DNA from: Planctomycetota bacterium
GTDB lineage: Bacteria > Planctomycetota > Planctomycetia > JALXBF01
Direction: 5' to 3'
DNA: 37,677 nt
Assembly (NCBI GenBank): GCA_026981825.1
Contig: JALSID010000435.1
Span: 1-37,677, forward strand
How positions within the stretch are numbered: position 1 is the first letter of the stretch; each line of letters begins with the position of its first letter. The position numbers and the translations under genes were made by a program. The notes beneath the pieces were generated by a model. It saw only the letters and a list, made by a program, of their open reading frames with translations. It did not search any database and was not told where the DNA came from. Positions 7,006-15,124 of this stretch are shown piece after piece.

Positions 7006-7767
7006 TCAGAAGATATCGAACAGGCCCAGGATTACCGCCGAAGCGTTATAGATTCCGTGGATAACGGCTGCCGAGATCATGTACGAGGCAGCGTTTCCCA
7101 CCTGCGGTTTTCGCCCCTCATCCCAGGCGGCACGCCATTCGCGGCTCAGGCCATAACCCGTTAGCGATGTGCAACCGACGTGCAGCAGCACGCAGACCGT
7201 CCATCGCCAGATGACCAGCGCCCGGGGCGGGTTTGGGATATAGACGTTAAGGTAAAGCAAGTTTTCGAGGAAGGCGAACGAAAACCCGCTCACTGCGCAG
7301 CAGAGCACAATTTCGGCCGGGCGACGAAACAGATGGGGCCGCGACTCCACGGCAAGAGCAACCAACATTGGCTTGGTCGCTTCTTCGATCACGGGAGCGA
7401 CGAGAACCGCGCCGAGAAACATCACCAGCAACGCTCCCAGGCCAACGACTGCATGCTCGACAAATGTCGTGACCACCGCCACCGGGCCGGAAAGAGTCGT
7501 GATGACAAGGAAGAAGGCAAGCCGCTGCAGCGGGGACACCTGCCGGGCTCGTTCTTCCCAAAGGTGGCGGTAGCTTTCAGGACGCCGCTTGGGCGGGAGA
7601 ACGTGGGCGATGTGGGGCTCGTCCCAGACTGCTTCCCCACTTGGCGACGGTTCCGCTGCGGGTTCGTCGACCTCCGGCTCGGTGCCCGGACGGGAAGATG
7701 TCGCCCGACGAAACGGCCGGAGGTGTGGTTCGTCGAAAACAGAGTCACCCTCGGACTTGCTCCACAT
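7006..7767 (-). CDS. PrsW-family intramembrane metalloprotease
   Basis: 253 residues. After a soluble N-terminal part of about 85 residues come several membrane segments carrying the PrsW/CPBP-like motifs: EEATKP in the first (within VAPVIEEATKPM), FAFLENLLY, LLHVGCTSLTGYG and AAVIHGIYN, where the Glu and His residues are the expected metal ligands. Family members cleave membrane proteins such as anti-sigma factors. The soluble part contains the motif DEPH twice (VFDEPHL and VWDEPHI), which may be a partner-binding peptide. The start at 7767 lies 4 bases after the stop of the upstream YbjQ-like gene, with AGAGAG before it, so the two are probably translationally coupled. The frame is open further upstream but that part is the shadow of the upstream gene. 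Confidence 0.85.
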   Translation of the reverse strand: MWSKSEGDSVFDEPHLRPFRRATSSRPGTEPEVDEPAAEPSPSGEAVWDEPHIAHVLPPKRRPESYRHLWEERARQVSPLQRLAFFLVITTLSGPVAVVTTFVEHAVVGLGALLVMFLGAVLVAPVIEEATKPMLVALAVESRPHLFRRPAEIVLCCAVSGFSFAFLENLLYLNVYIPNPPRALVIWRWTVCVLLHVGCTSLTGYGLSREWRAAWDEGRKPQVGNAASYMISAAVIHGIYNASAVILGLFDIF

Positions 7768-7771
7768 CTCT

Positions 7772-8245
7772 CTACCCTGGCTGTTCTTGCACGTCGTATG
7801 CTGTACCGTAAGCGACAACTTCGACGAGGACCGTTTTCCCCTTGCCGAACGCCTCACCCAAGTCGCTGGTTTCAATGCGGACGTTGCCGACGGCGTTGTA
7901 GCCGAGCCGCTTTGCCTCCTGCACCATGCGCAGCACCGCCAAATGGGACGCCCAGACCGATAGGGATGTGAAGAGACCCACTTCGCCGCCGAAGATTCGC
8001 CGCAGTGTTCCGAGCTGCCGGACGAGGGGGTTGCCCGCGATAACGGCCTGTCCGGTGACCAGGACGGGAGGTTTCGAGCCCGGTACCGCGCCGACCAGTT
8101 CTTTGCAGTTCGTAATGACAACGTTAGCGGTTTCTTGGGCGAGCCTTTCGCGTGCGCGTCTCGCCCCCATTCCGGGCTGGATCACGAACACCACGAGGAG
8201 CCCGACCACGAGAAGGACGACGAGCAGACCGACAAGGGCCTCCAT
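7772..8245 (-). CDS. Membrane-anchored YbjQ-like (UPF0145) protein
   Basis: 157 residues. A single N-terminal membrane segment (LVGLLVVLLVVGLLVVFVI, residues 5-23) is followed by a YbjQ/UPF0145-type domain: VITNCKELVGAVPG, then GNPLVRQLGTLRRIFGGEVG, EAKRLGYNAVGNVRIET and VVAYGTAYDV. This fold is described as a pentameric, possibly metal-binding domain of unknown biochemical role. It is the middle gene of a three-gene minus-strand cluster: a second, unanchored YbjQ-like protein upstream (72-base gap) and the PrsW protease 4 bases downstream. Ribosome site weak (TGGAAA). Confidence 0.82.
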   Translation of the reverse strand: MEALVGLLVVLLVVGLLVVFVIQPGMGARRARERLAQETANVVITNCKELVGAVPGSKPPVLVTGQAVIAGNPLVRQLGTLRRIFGGEVGLFTSLSVWASHLAVLRMVQEAKRLGYNAVGNVRIETSDLGEAFGKGKTVLVEVVAYGTAYDVQEQPG

Positions 8246-8317
8246 TTTCCAGCACCCCTTGGGCTGAATGCTTGTCCGGTGTCTGATAATCAGGCTCTCC
8301 GACTCCGAGCGGTTACC

Positions 8318-8662
8318 TCAGGCCGCGGGGGTCTCATAACCGCCCGCCGGTTCGACCACGACTGCCGTACCGTAGGCGTACAGCTCTGCCGCCCCTGCTG
8401 CTACGCTGCTTGTCGTGAATCGCACGTTGATGACCGCGTTTGCGCCTAACTGCTCTGCCTGGGCCATCATCCGTTCCAGAGCCTGCCGCCGGGCTTCGGT
8501 GAGGAGCTCCGTATAGCTCTTGATCTCACCGCCCACGATGTTCTTAAGACCGGCCAGGATGTCTTTGCCCACGTGCTTGGCGCGCACGGTATTTCCCTGG
8601 ACAAGCCCCAGGATACGGACGATCCGGAAGCCCGGGACCGTTTCCGTGTTCACGACCAGCAT
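8318..8662 (-). CDS. YbjQ-family (UPF0145) protein
   Basis: 114 residues covering a complete YbjQ domain: MLVVNTETVPGFRIV, VRAKHVGKDILAGLKNIVGG, the ARRQALERMMAQAEQLGANA helix, INVRFTTSSV and ELYAYGTAVVVEP. Length matches the family (about 105-110). The start at 8662 is supported by GGGGAGGAAG about 7 bases upstream. The frame stays open another 89 codons upstream and even begins with a signal-like stretch, but that lacks a ribosome site and does not belong to the family. Function is unknown; clustering with a membrane-anchored paralogue and a PrsW protease suggests a shared envelope role (inference). Confidence 0.92.
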   Translation of the reverse strand: MLVVNTETVPGFRIVRILGLVQGNTVRAKHVGKDILAGLKNIVGGEIKSYTELLTEARRQALERMMAQAEQLGANAVINVRFTTSSVAAGAAELYAYGTAVVVEPAGGYETPAA

Positions 8663-9008
8663 GCGGCGCTTCCTCCCCTGCCAGAGTTCAACCTGGAATG
8701 CCCCTTGGGGAGCTGAGGCTCGCACCTTGCCTGGGTTGAGCTGGATGCGGACGCGAGCCTGCCTCTTCCCCAAGGCAAACAAACGCGTAACTAGTATAGC
8801 CGTGCCGGTCGCATTTGATCTAGAGCCGGGAGTCCATGTGGGATCCGTCCGGTGACGGACCGTTACAAGCGGACCTGCTCCTTCAGCGAGGACGTATGCC
8901 GCAAGGGTCAGGCAAAGGATTACCTGCACCGCGCACGAGACCGGAAACCCTCAGAGGCGCACGCGGTGGACCTCGCACGGGGGATAGTGGCGGCGGCTGG
9001 GGAGGCAG
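8663..9008. other. Intergenic region upstream of the YbjQ cluster
   Basis: 346 bases between nfeD and the YbjQ gene. On the minus strand TATACT at 8794-8799 could be a -10 element of the cluster's promoter, but the matching -35 is poor. The YbjQ frame is open through much of it without family similarity. Nothing else is seen. Confidence 0.5.
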
Positions 9009-9524
9009 CTAGGCCGAAGGATCGCTTCCTTGCGACGTCGGTTCGATCGGGCGGACCACCAGACTGAAGCCATCGACGCGGACGACTTTCACCCTGGTTC
9101 CCGGGTCGACCATGACCCCGTCTGCGACCGTGTCGAACCTGCGCCCGTCTAGGTCGATGATCCCTGCCGGTCTGAGCGGCGTCACTGCTGTTCCGATCCG
9201 CCCGACGAGTTCCTGCAACTCACGCTCACGCGGGTTCTGTTCCGTGACCTCCTCTGGCTTGGGGGCTTGCAGGATGAACGCCTTCCCGAACGGGCTCTTT
9301 GCCCACAGATTGAGCCCAACGACGATCGTTACCGGTAGCCCAACCGCCAGGACGATGAGCACGACGATCCCGGTCGTGACCGAGTGGTTGAAAGCGACCG
9401 CCACCGCCACGATGAAGACTCCGGTGGCCAGCAAGGTGATCAGCCCCGCAGAGGGGATAAAGAGCTCCGCCAGCACCAGTGCGAAGCCCAGCGCAACCAG
9501 CAGAACGATCCACAACCACTCCAT
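9009..9524 (-). CDS. NfeD-like membrane protein
   Basis: 171 residues: two or three membrane helices in residues 1-75 (WLWIVLLVALGFALVLAEL, GLITLLATGVFIVAVAVAF, VVLIVLAVGLPVTIVVGL) followed by a C-terminal beta-barrel of the NfeD OB-fold type (GRIGTAVTPLRPAGIIDLDG, RFDTVADGVMVDPG, VKVVRVDGFSLVV). NfeD proteins usually work with flotillin/SPFH proteins in membrane organisation. No SPFH gene is adjacent here, and the short form lacks the ClpP-like protease domain of long NfeD. Start supported by GAGG 7 bases upstream. Confidence 0.92.
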   Translation of the reverse strand: MEWLWIVLLVALGFALVLAELFIPSAGLITLLATGVFIVAVAVAFNHSVTTGIVVLIVLAVGLPVTIVVGLNLWAKSPFGKAFILQAPKPEEVTEQNPRERELQELVGRIGTAVTPLRPAGIIDLDGRRFDTVADGVMVDPGTRVKVVRVDGFSLVVRPIEPTSQGSDPSA

Positions 9525-9581
9525 ACGGGACCTCTCTCATGCCTCTGGAATCGGGCTGCCTGAGCGATTGCTCGCTCCAGA

Positions 9582-9608
9582 ATCATAATGCACTTGCCGG
9601 TCTGCCAA
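9582..9608 (-). promoter_or_regulatory. Possible nfeD promoter
   Basis: TTGGCA (9603-9608) and TATGAT (9582-9587) on the minus strand, 15 bases apart, which is shorter than ideal. The predicted transcript start lies about 50 bases before the nfeD start codon. Confidence 0.35.
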
Positions 9609-9824
9609 GGCAACAGCCGTGCCAAACACCGGTCCGGTTCGCGTCTGCCAGGGGGCTGACTTCGAGCCGTGACGCAAGCCAACGGGGTTCGGTTCGGTCG
9701 GTGCGGTTTCCCAACGCGGGACCGAGGGTTCGCCGTGTGGAACGACCGGTTCGCGCCGAAGCAGGCGGCGGTCTGGCGGACGCAAGATCCAACCCCGGCT
9801 GCGCTCGCTAAAATCGGGTGCTGG

Positions 9825-9860
9825 CCCCGGTTGCCGGTACTCCTCGGAGTGTAACCGGGG
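9825..9860 (+). promoter_or_regulatory. Two-part hairpin in the probable 5' leader of the SGNH gene
   Basis: CCCCGGTT (9825-9832) pairs with AACCGGGG (9853-9860), and inside it ACTCC (9839-9843) pairs with GGAGT (9846-9850). It ends 42 bases before the ATG at 9903. It could be an mRNA structure or a protein-binding site; nothing identifies a ligand. Confidence 0.4.
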
Positions 9861-9902
9861 CGAACTGGAGCGGTAGCCCAAGACCGCGAGGGGGAGATAA
9901 CC

Positions 9903-11156
9903 ATGCACGACGGACACAGTCGGTGCAGGATTGCGGGGGCAGTTCTGTGCGCGTTTCTTGGTCTGACGATCCGCGTGCCCGCGCAGAACTGGGAAATCCA
10001 GCCGGGAGACCGGATCGCGATCATCGGGAACGCCTTCGCGGACAACATGCGTCGGTACGGTTATCTGGAAACCCTGCTCCGCTCGCGGTATCCGGAATAC
10101 AACCTCACGGTCCGCAACATGGGTTGGTCCGGAGACACGCTCACCCTCCAGCCGCGTCCGCTCAATTTCGGCACCACCGAAAGGCACCTTCGCAAGGAGC
10201 GGATCGACGTGGTGGTGCTGTGCTTTGGGATGGTGGAATCGTTCGACGGTGTGCAAGCGGCGGAGAGATTCGAGGCGGAGCTGCGAAGATACGTGCTACG
10301 TTTCAAGGCGGCGAAGTTCAACGGCAAAACAGCTCCGCGCATCGTCCTCGTCTCCCCGATCTACCACGAACAGCTTGGCCCGCCGTTGCCCGATGCGGCA
10401 GAGCACAACCGCTCTATCGCTCGGTACAGCGCCGTGATGGAAAAGGTGGCTCGCGAGCTGGGGGTGAAGTTCGTCGACCTCCTGACGCCATCGAAGGAGC
10501 TCAACGAACGGAAGCCGCCGGTTCACCTCACGGAAAACGGCATCCACCCTGGACAGCTCGGCTACTGGTACCTGTGCCAGATCATCGCCGATGCTATGAC
10601 CGGGGGTTCCGCGCCGGTGGAGATCGACGTGGACGTGCGCGAGAAGAAAGCCCGAGTGCGGGGGGTACAGGTTGAGGCTGTCACCGGGGGACGCGGAACA
10701 GTAGAGATCCGGGTACAAGCACGGCGGCTCATGGTTCCGCCCCCTCCGTCTCAGGGGGCGGTTCCACTGCCTCGTCCGTTTCTGGAGCGTTTGCCTCAGA
10801 TCCGAATCCGGGGATTGGAGCGGGGGCGCTATGCCCTGCAGGTTGGAGACCGGTCCATTGCAGTGGCCGAGGCGGGCGAATGGGCGCGGGGGGTACGCTT
10901 GACGTCTTTGCCCGCTCAAGAGCAGGCGGAACGACTCCGCCATGCCGTGGTGGAGAAGAACGAGTACTGGTTTTACCGGTGGCGTCCTCACAATACCGAG
11001 TACATCTTCGGGCGGCGTCGGAGGCCGTTCGGAATCGTGAGCTTTCCGCCCGAAATGGCGGCCTGGGACCGATTGATCGCGGAGAAGGAACGGGAACTCG
11101 AGCAGCTCAGCCAACCGCTGCCGCCCGCTCGCTTCCGCATCGTGCGGCTCCCCTGA
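9903..11156 (+). CDS. Exported SGNH/GDSL-like protein with altered catalytic residues
   Basis: 417 residues with a cleavable signal peptide (to about residue 27, VPAQ). The N-terminal 240 residues have the SGNH order of blocks: GNAFADN (42-48), RNMGWSGD (71-78, block II Gly), LCFGMVESFDG (107-117), LVSPIYHEQLG and LTENGIHP (209-216, block V His). The nucleophile position of GDS is Ala44, the block III Asn is Val111 and the block V Asp is Asn212, so ordinary hydrolase activity is doubtful. The C-terminal 170 residues are beta-rich and not recognised. GGGGGAG precedes the ATG. It is followed after 65 bases by the large cytochrome, a pairing known from planctomycete genomes; a shared exported carbohydrate or ester-processing role is inference. 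Confidence 0.85.
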   Translation: MHDGHSRCRIAGAVLCAFLGLTIRVPAQNWEIQPGDRIAIIGNAFADNMRRYGYLETLLRSRYPEYNLTVRNMGWSGDTLTLQPRPLNFGTTERHLRKERIDVVVLCFGMVESFDGVQAAERFEAELRRYVLRFKAAKFNGKTAPRIVLVSPIYHEQLGPPLPDAAEHNRSIARYSAVMEKVARELGVKFVDLLTPSKELNERKPPVHLTENGIHPGQLGYWYLCQIIADAMTGGSAPVEIDVDVREKKARVRGVQVEAVTGGRGTVEIRVQARRLMVPPPPSQGAVPLPRPFLERLPQIRIRGLERGRYALQVGDRSIAVAEAGEWARGVRLTSLPAQEQAERLRHAVVEKNEYWFYRWRPHNTEYIFGRRRRPFGIVSFPPEMAAWDRLIAEKERELEQLSQPLPPARFRIVRLP

Positions 11157-11221
11157 GCGGCTCAGGCCGTCCGTTACGTGGAACCGTCGAAGCGATCTGC
11201 TCGTTCCTGGCAGGTGCGAAC

Positions 11222-14200
11222 ATGAAGACACGAGACGCCTGGTTGTTCGCGGCGCTCCTGCTGTTTTGGGGACTCCTGCCGCGCGCAGCTCAGCTCTGCG
11301 CGCAAGACAAGCCGCCATCCGGGTTGGACCGCTACCCGGACCCGCTGCATGCTCCGCCCCAGATCCATGAGCCGGCGTACGAGCGACAGAGCCTTCAGCT
11401 TCTGGACGGGCTGCAGATTAACCTGTTCGCCGCCGAGCCCATGGTGCAAAAGCCGATTCAGATGGCCTGGGATCCTGAAGGCCGACTGTGGGTGTGTTGC
11501 TCCGTGACCTACCCCCATATTCGGCCTGGGGAAAAGCCCCGAGACAAGATCGTGGTGCTTGAAGATACCGACGGCGACGGACAGGCCGACAAGAGCACGG
11601 TATTTGCCGACGGACTCTATGTGCCCACCGGTTTCGAGCTAGGGGACGGCGGTGTGTACGTGGCCAACCCGCCCGATCTGTTGTTCCTGAAGGACACCGA
11701 TGGGGACCTGCGCGCAGACGTTCGGAAAGTGGTGCTCACCGGCTTCGGTACGGAGGACAACCATCACTGCATAAGTGCGTGGCGTTGGGGGCCAGGGGGC
11801 TGGCTCTATTTCCAGGAGGGTACGTTCCTGCATTCTCAAGTAGAGACGCCCTGGGGCGTGGTCCGGCTCCGTTATGGCGGCGTTTTCCAGTTTCGACCGC
11901 GGGAACTGAAGCTCCGTGTTTTCGCTGACTACCGCGCCAGCAACCCGTGGGGGCATGCGATCGACCGCTGGGGGCAGTCGATCCTGATCGACAACCCGAG
12001 CCTCTATTTCCTCGCTCCCCTGACCGCCAACAGCCGCGCGAAGCTCGCGTACGAACCAAGCGGGCGGGGTATCAAGCAATCGGGCGGCGAGTTCATATCG
12101 GGTCGTCATTTTCCCGAGCGGTTCCGTGGTGAGCTATGGACCTGCCGCTACAAGGCGCGCCAGATCCCTCGCTACCGCGTGCGCGACGACGGGGCCGGTG
12201 TCGTGATCAACGAGATCGAGCCCGCCGTGAGCACGGAGAATCCCTATTTCCGGCCCGTGGACATCAAGATGGGCCCGGATGGGGCGGTCTATATCACGGA
12301 CTGGTACAACTTCCTCATTGGGCACATGCAACACAGCTTCCGAGACCCACGCCGCGATCGAGAGCACGGACGGATCTGGCGAATCACCTACGCCGGCCGG
12401 CCCCTCGTACCAAAACCGAAGCTCCGTGGTGTGCCCCTGCCGGAACTGCTCGACCATCTCAAGGACCCCGAGGACTGGACTCGGTACCAGGTGAAACGCG
12501 TTCTCTACGAGATGGATCCGGCCGTCGTTGCGGAGGCGCTGGAGCAGTGGGTCCAGGGGCTGGATGCGGATGATCCGGAGTTTGAACACCACAGGTTGGA
12601 AGCCCTCTGGTGTTTCCAGACAATAGGTGTGCCCAATCCGCGGTTGCTCGGGGAGGTGCTGCAGTCGCGCGACCCGCGAGCACGAGCGGCCGCGACCCGT
12701 GTGCTCCGCTACTGGCATCCGGAGATCCACGACGCCATGTCGTGGCTCGAACGTCTTGTCGAGGATCCTCACCCTCGCGTCCGCATGGAAGCGGTTCTGA
12801 CGCTGGGCTACGTGATGAAGCCACGCTCGGTGGTCGTTGCCCTGCGTGCGCTCAATCATCCCACCGATCGGTACATCGAGCACGCGTTGAAGCTAACGGT
12901 TGACGGCCTCAGCAAGGTCTGGCTCCCCGAGTACCAGGCGGGGCGGCTCAGGTTCGAGGGGCGGGAGCATCGGGAATTCGCGTTTGCCAACCTTGTCTCC
13001 AGCGAGGCCGTCGAAGCGCTGATCGCGGCTTTCAATGCCGGTGAGATCGACGTGACGAGGTTACGGGGGGCGCTGGACGCTTTGGCGAACCGCGCCACCG
13101 CACGACAGGTCGAGCCCTTACTCTTGCAGTTGGCGGAACTGGTGCGCGACAACATCGGCATCGATCCGGACAGCCTGCTGGCCGTGCTTGACGCGCTGGA
13201 GATCGCCGCGCGCGAGCGGGGCATAACTCCAGATCCCCGCGTGGCACGCCTCATTGCCAGGTGCTATCGGGTGCAGGATCGGAGAGTTCAGATCGTCGTC
13301 ACACGGCTCGTCGGGGCGTGGCGAATCGAGTCGGAAAGGAAACGTCTGCTCAACCTGGTCCAAGACAGACGGACGCCTGGTGAACTGCGCGTCGCCGCTG
13401 CAAACGCGTTGGCGGCTATCGGACACCGTGAGGACCTGCGGTTGTTGAACCGCTGGGCAGAGGGGGACCATATTGAGGATGCGTACATCGCTGCGTTGTC
13501 GCTGGTGGGCGTCGCGCCTGAGAAGGCAGCGCAGGCGACGGCGCGCGTGCTGCAGCGGCGCGTAACGGCCGCCCTCGATCTCGGAGCACTCGTGCTTGCA
13601 TTCGTCCGGCGCCAAGGGGGCGCGGAGGCACTGCTCAACGCGCTCCGCCAAACTCCCCCTGCGAGGGAGAACGCGCGAGAGGTGCTCCAGAGGCTCTTCG
13701 AAACGGGGGTGGCTCCGCCGGCTCTGGTAGATCTCTTCCGCAGCGCGGCGGGATCCGGTGCTCTGGCGAACAAGTTGTCCTCCTTGCCCCCGAAGCAGTT
13801 GGCTGCCGTGGCACTGGAACGAGGCGACCCCGAGCGGGGCGAGGAGCTCTTTTTCCGCCGAGACCTCGCCTGCGCTTCCTGTCACGGGTTTGCCGGCGCC
13901 GGTCCGCAAATCGGACCGGACCTCGCCGCTGTCGGGGCCAGCATGCCCCCGGACTATATCGTGGAATCGATCCTACAGCCCTCGAAGGTGATCAAGGAGT
14001 ACTACGAAACCGGCGTCGTGGCCACGACCGACGGCAAGGTGATCACAGGACGCGTGCTGTTCCAGGGGGAAGACTCCATCACGCTGATCGATCCAAACCG
14101 GGGGCCGGACCCGATTACGATCGGAAAAGACCGGATCGAAGAGTTCGTGATCTCACGTGCTTCTCTCATGCCCGACGGGTTGGCCGACCGGTTCCTGTCG

Positions 14201-14689
14201 GAGCAGGAGTTCTACGACATTGTCGCGTTCCTTGCCGCTACCGGAAAACCCGGCAAGTTCGCGCCCGATTCTCGGCCCGTGGCACGACGCTGGAGACTGT
14301 GGAAGCCGCCGAGCGAGCTCAATGCTGACCTGGTCGACAATATCCGGCCCCCTGTGGACGGGAGGAACTGGCAGCGCGCCTACAGTACCCTGCGCGGCTA
14401 TCTGGTACCGGGCCTGTCCATCGAGCCGGGGATCGTCGTCGCTCGCACGGAGATCGACGTGGCCAGAGCCGGTCTGGTACAGCTTCGGTCCCCCGAAGCA
14501 AGGGGCGTTCTGGACGTCCGAGTTGACGGTCAGTCCGTTGGAGGTCGGTTCCCTCTCACGATTCGGGTGGCGCGAGGCCGACACGCCATCGACCTGATTC
14601 TGGACACGAGGCGCCAAAGCCGCATCCATCTGGAATTCTCCGCCACCGGTGAAGGGGCGGCGGTGTTTCAACCCGTTCTCGGCCCCTGA
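11222..14689 (+). CDS. Large exported HEAT-repeat c-type cytochrome (PVC-type heme-binding CxxCH protein)
   Basis: 1155 residues. Order seen: signal peptide (1-28); a beta-propeller related to sugar/sorbosone dehydrogenases (about 45-410; MVQKPIQMAWDPEGRLWV, VVLEDTDGDGQADK, GVYVANPPDLLFLKDTDGDL, DIKMGPDGAVYITDWYN); a long alpha-helical HEAT-like region (about 430-850); a cytochrome c domain with CASCH at 884-888 and a likely distal Met in SLMPDGLADRFL; and a beta-rich C-terminal domain. These proteins are a hallmark of Planctomycetota and are thought to oxidise an unknown, perhaps carbohydrate, substrate in the periplasm. ATG at 11222 follows AGGTG; the frame is open further upstream through the SGNH gene but only this start gives a signal peptide. 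Confidence 0.93.
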   Translation: MKTRDAWLFAALLLFWGLLPRAAQLCAQDKPPSGLDRYPDPLHAPPQIHEPAYERQSLQLLDGLQINLFAAEPMVQKPIQMAWDPEGRLWVCCSVTYPHIRPGEKPRDKIVVLEDTDGDGQADKSTVFADGLYVPTGFELGDGGVYVANPPDLLFLKDTDGDLRADVRKVVLTGFGTEDNHHCISAWRWGPGGWLYFQEGTFLHSQVETPWGVVRLRYGGVFQFRPRELKLRVFADYRASNPWGHAIDRWGQSILIDNPSLYFLAPLTANSRAKLAYEPSGRGIKQSGGEFISGRHFPERFRGELWTCRYKARQIPRYRVRDDGAGVVINEIEPAVSTENPYFRPVDIKMGPDGAVYITDWYNFLIGHMQHSFRDPRRDREHGRIWRITYAGRPLVPKPKLRGVPLPELLDHLKDPEDWTRYQVKRVLYEMDPAVVAEALEQWVQGLDADDPEFEHHRLEALWCFQTIGVPNPRLLGEVLQSRDPRARAAATRVLRYWHPEIHDAMSWLERLVEDPHPRVRMEAVLTLGYVMKPRSVVVALRALNHPTDRYIEHALKLTVDGLSKVWLPEYQAGRLRFEGREHREFAFANLVSSEAVEALIAAFNAGEIDVTRLRGALDALANRATARQVEPLLLQLAELVRDNIGIDPDSLLAVLDALEIAARERGITPDPRVARLIARCYRVQDRRVQIVVTRLVGAWRIESERKRLLNLVQDRRTPGELRVAAANALAAIGHREDLRLLNRWAEGDHIEDAYIAALSLVGVAPEKAAQATARVLQRRVTAALDLGALVLAFVRRQGGAEALLNALRQTPPARENAREVLQRLFETGVAPPALVDLFRSAAGSGALANKLSSLPPKQLAAVALERGDPERGEELFFRRDLACASCHGFAGAGPQIGPDLAAVGASMPPDYIVESILQPSKVIKEYYETGVVATTDGKVITGRVLFQGEDSITLIDPNRGPDPITIGKDRIEEFVISRASLMPDGLADRFLSEQEFYDIVAFLAATGKPGKFAPDSRPVARRWRLWKPPSELNADLVDNIRPPVDGRNWQRAYSTLRGYLVPGLSIEPGIVVARTEIDVARAGLVQLRSPEARGVLDVRVDGQSVGGRFPLTIRVARGRHAIDLILDTRRQSRIHLEFSATGEGAAVFQPVLGP

Positions 14690-14723
14690 ACAGGCCGGAA
14701 ACCAGTCTCGCGGCCTAGTTCAG
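14686..14723 (+). terminator. Hairpin at the cytochrome stop codon
   Basis: CTGAACAGGCCG (14686-14697) pairs with CGGCCTAGTTCAG (14711-14723) apart from one bulged A, a 12-bp stem that includes the stop codon. No T-run follows, so it is either a Rho-assisted end or an mRNA-stabilising structure. Confidence 0.45.
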
Positions 14724-15124
14724 TTCCGTGAAGACGCGGCAGGACCGCGCGGGAGCACGTGCACGAGCAGAGTGTGGCCCCAGCGCCCTTTGCGGATTGT
14801 CGAGGATGTTCGCCTGATGGAACCGCAGTCCGACCGCTTGCGGACAGACCGTACAGGAGAACACCCCGGCACTGTTGTCTTCTGCCGTCCGCCGTCGGGA
14901 GGACTACGCACGCAGGAGATTGGTCTTGCAGAGTGCTGCGGGAGAGGTATGATCCCGTCGCTGAGCACATCGGTGCGGCAGGTGATCAGCATTCTGGACC
15001 GGGTTTGCCTGACCGGTTTCGAAAGGGCAAATCGCCGTCGGCAAGCGGACGGTGAGCTGGAAGGTGGGCCCTAGCGCGCACCCAAGTGGAGAAGCGATGT
15101 GCGCGCTCGGAGGAGGTGAGAGCT
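14690..15124. other. Intergenic region upstream of the SH3-domain gene
   Basis: 435 bases. It starts with the hairpin over the cytochrome stop and contains a good plus-strand promoter at 14926-14953, giving a leader of about 165 bases before the GTG start at 15125. No coding sequence is seen. Confidence 0.6.
14926..14953 (+). promoter_or_regulatory. Promoter of the SH3-domain gene
   Basis: TTGCAG (14926-14931) and TATGAT (14948-14953) with 16 bases between them, a reasonable sigma-70-type promoter in otherwise GC-rich DNA. Confidence 0.5.

Larger units (their letters stand above)
9525..9902. other. Divergent intergenic region between nfeD and the SGNH gene
   Basis: 378 bases. It holds a possible minus-strand promoter for nfeD (9582-9608) and, about 40 bases before the SGNH start, a two-part hairpin (9825-9860). 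No coding sequence is evident. Confidence 0.6.

Noticed and set aside
8663..8929. N-terminal extension of the YbjQ gene starting with a signal-like segment
   Set aside because: No ribosome site at the upstream GTG, no family similarity, and a strong GGGGAGG site supports the start at 8662.
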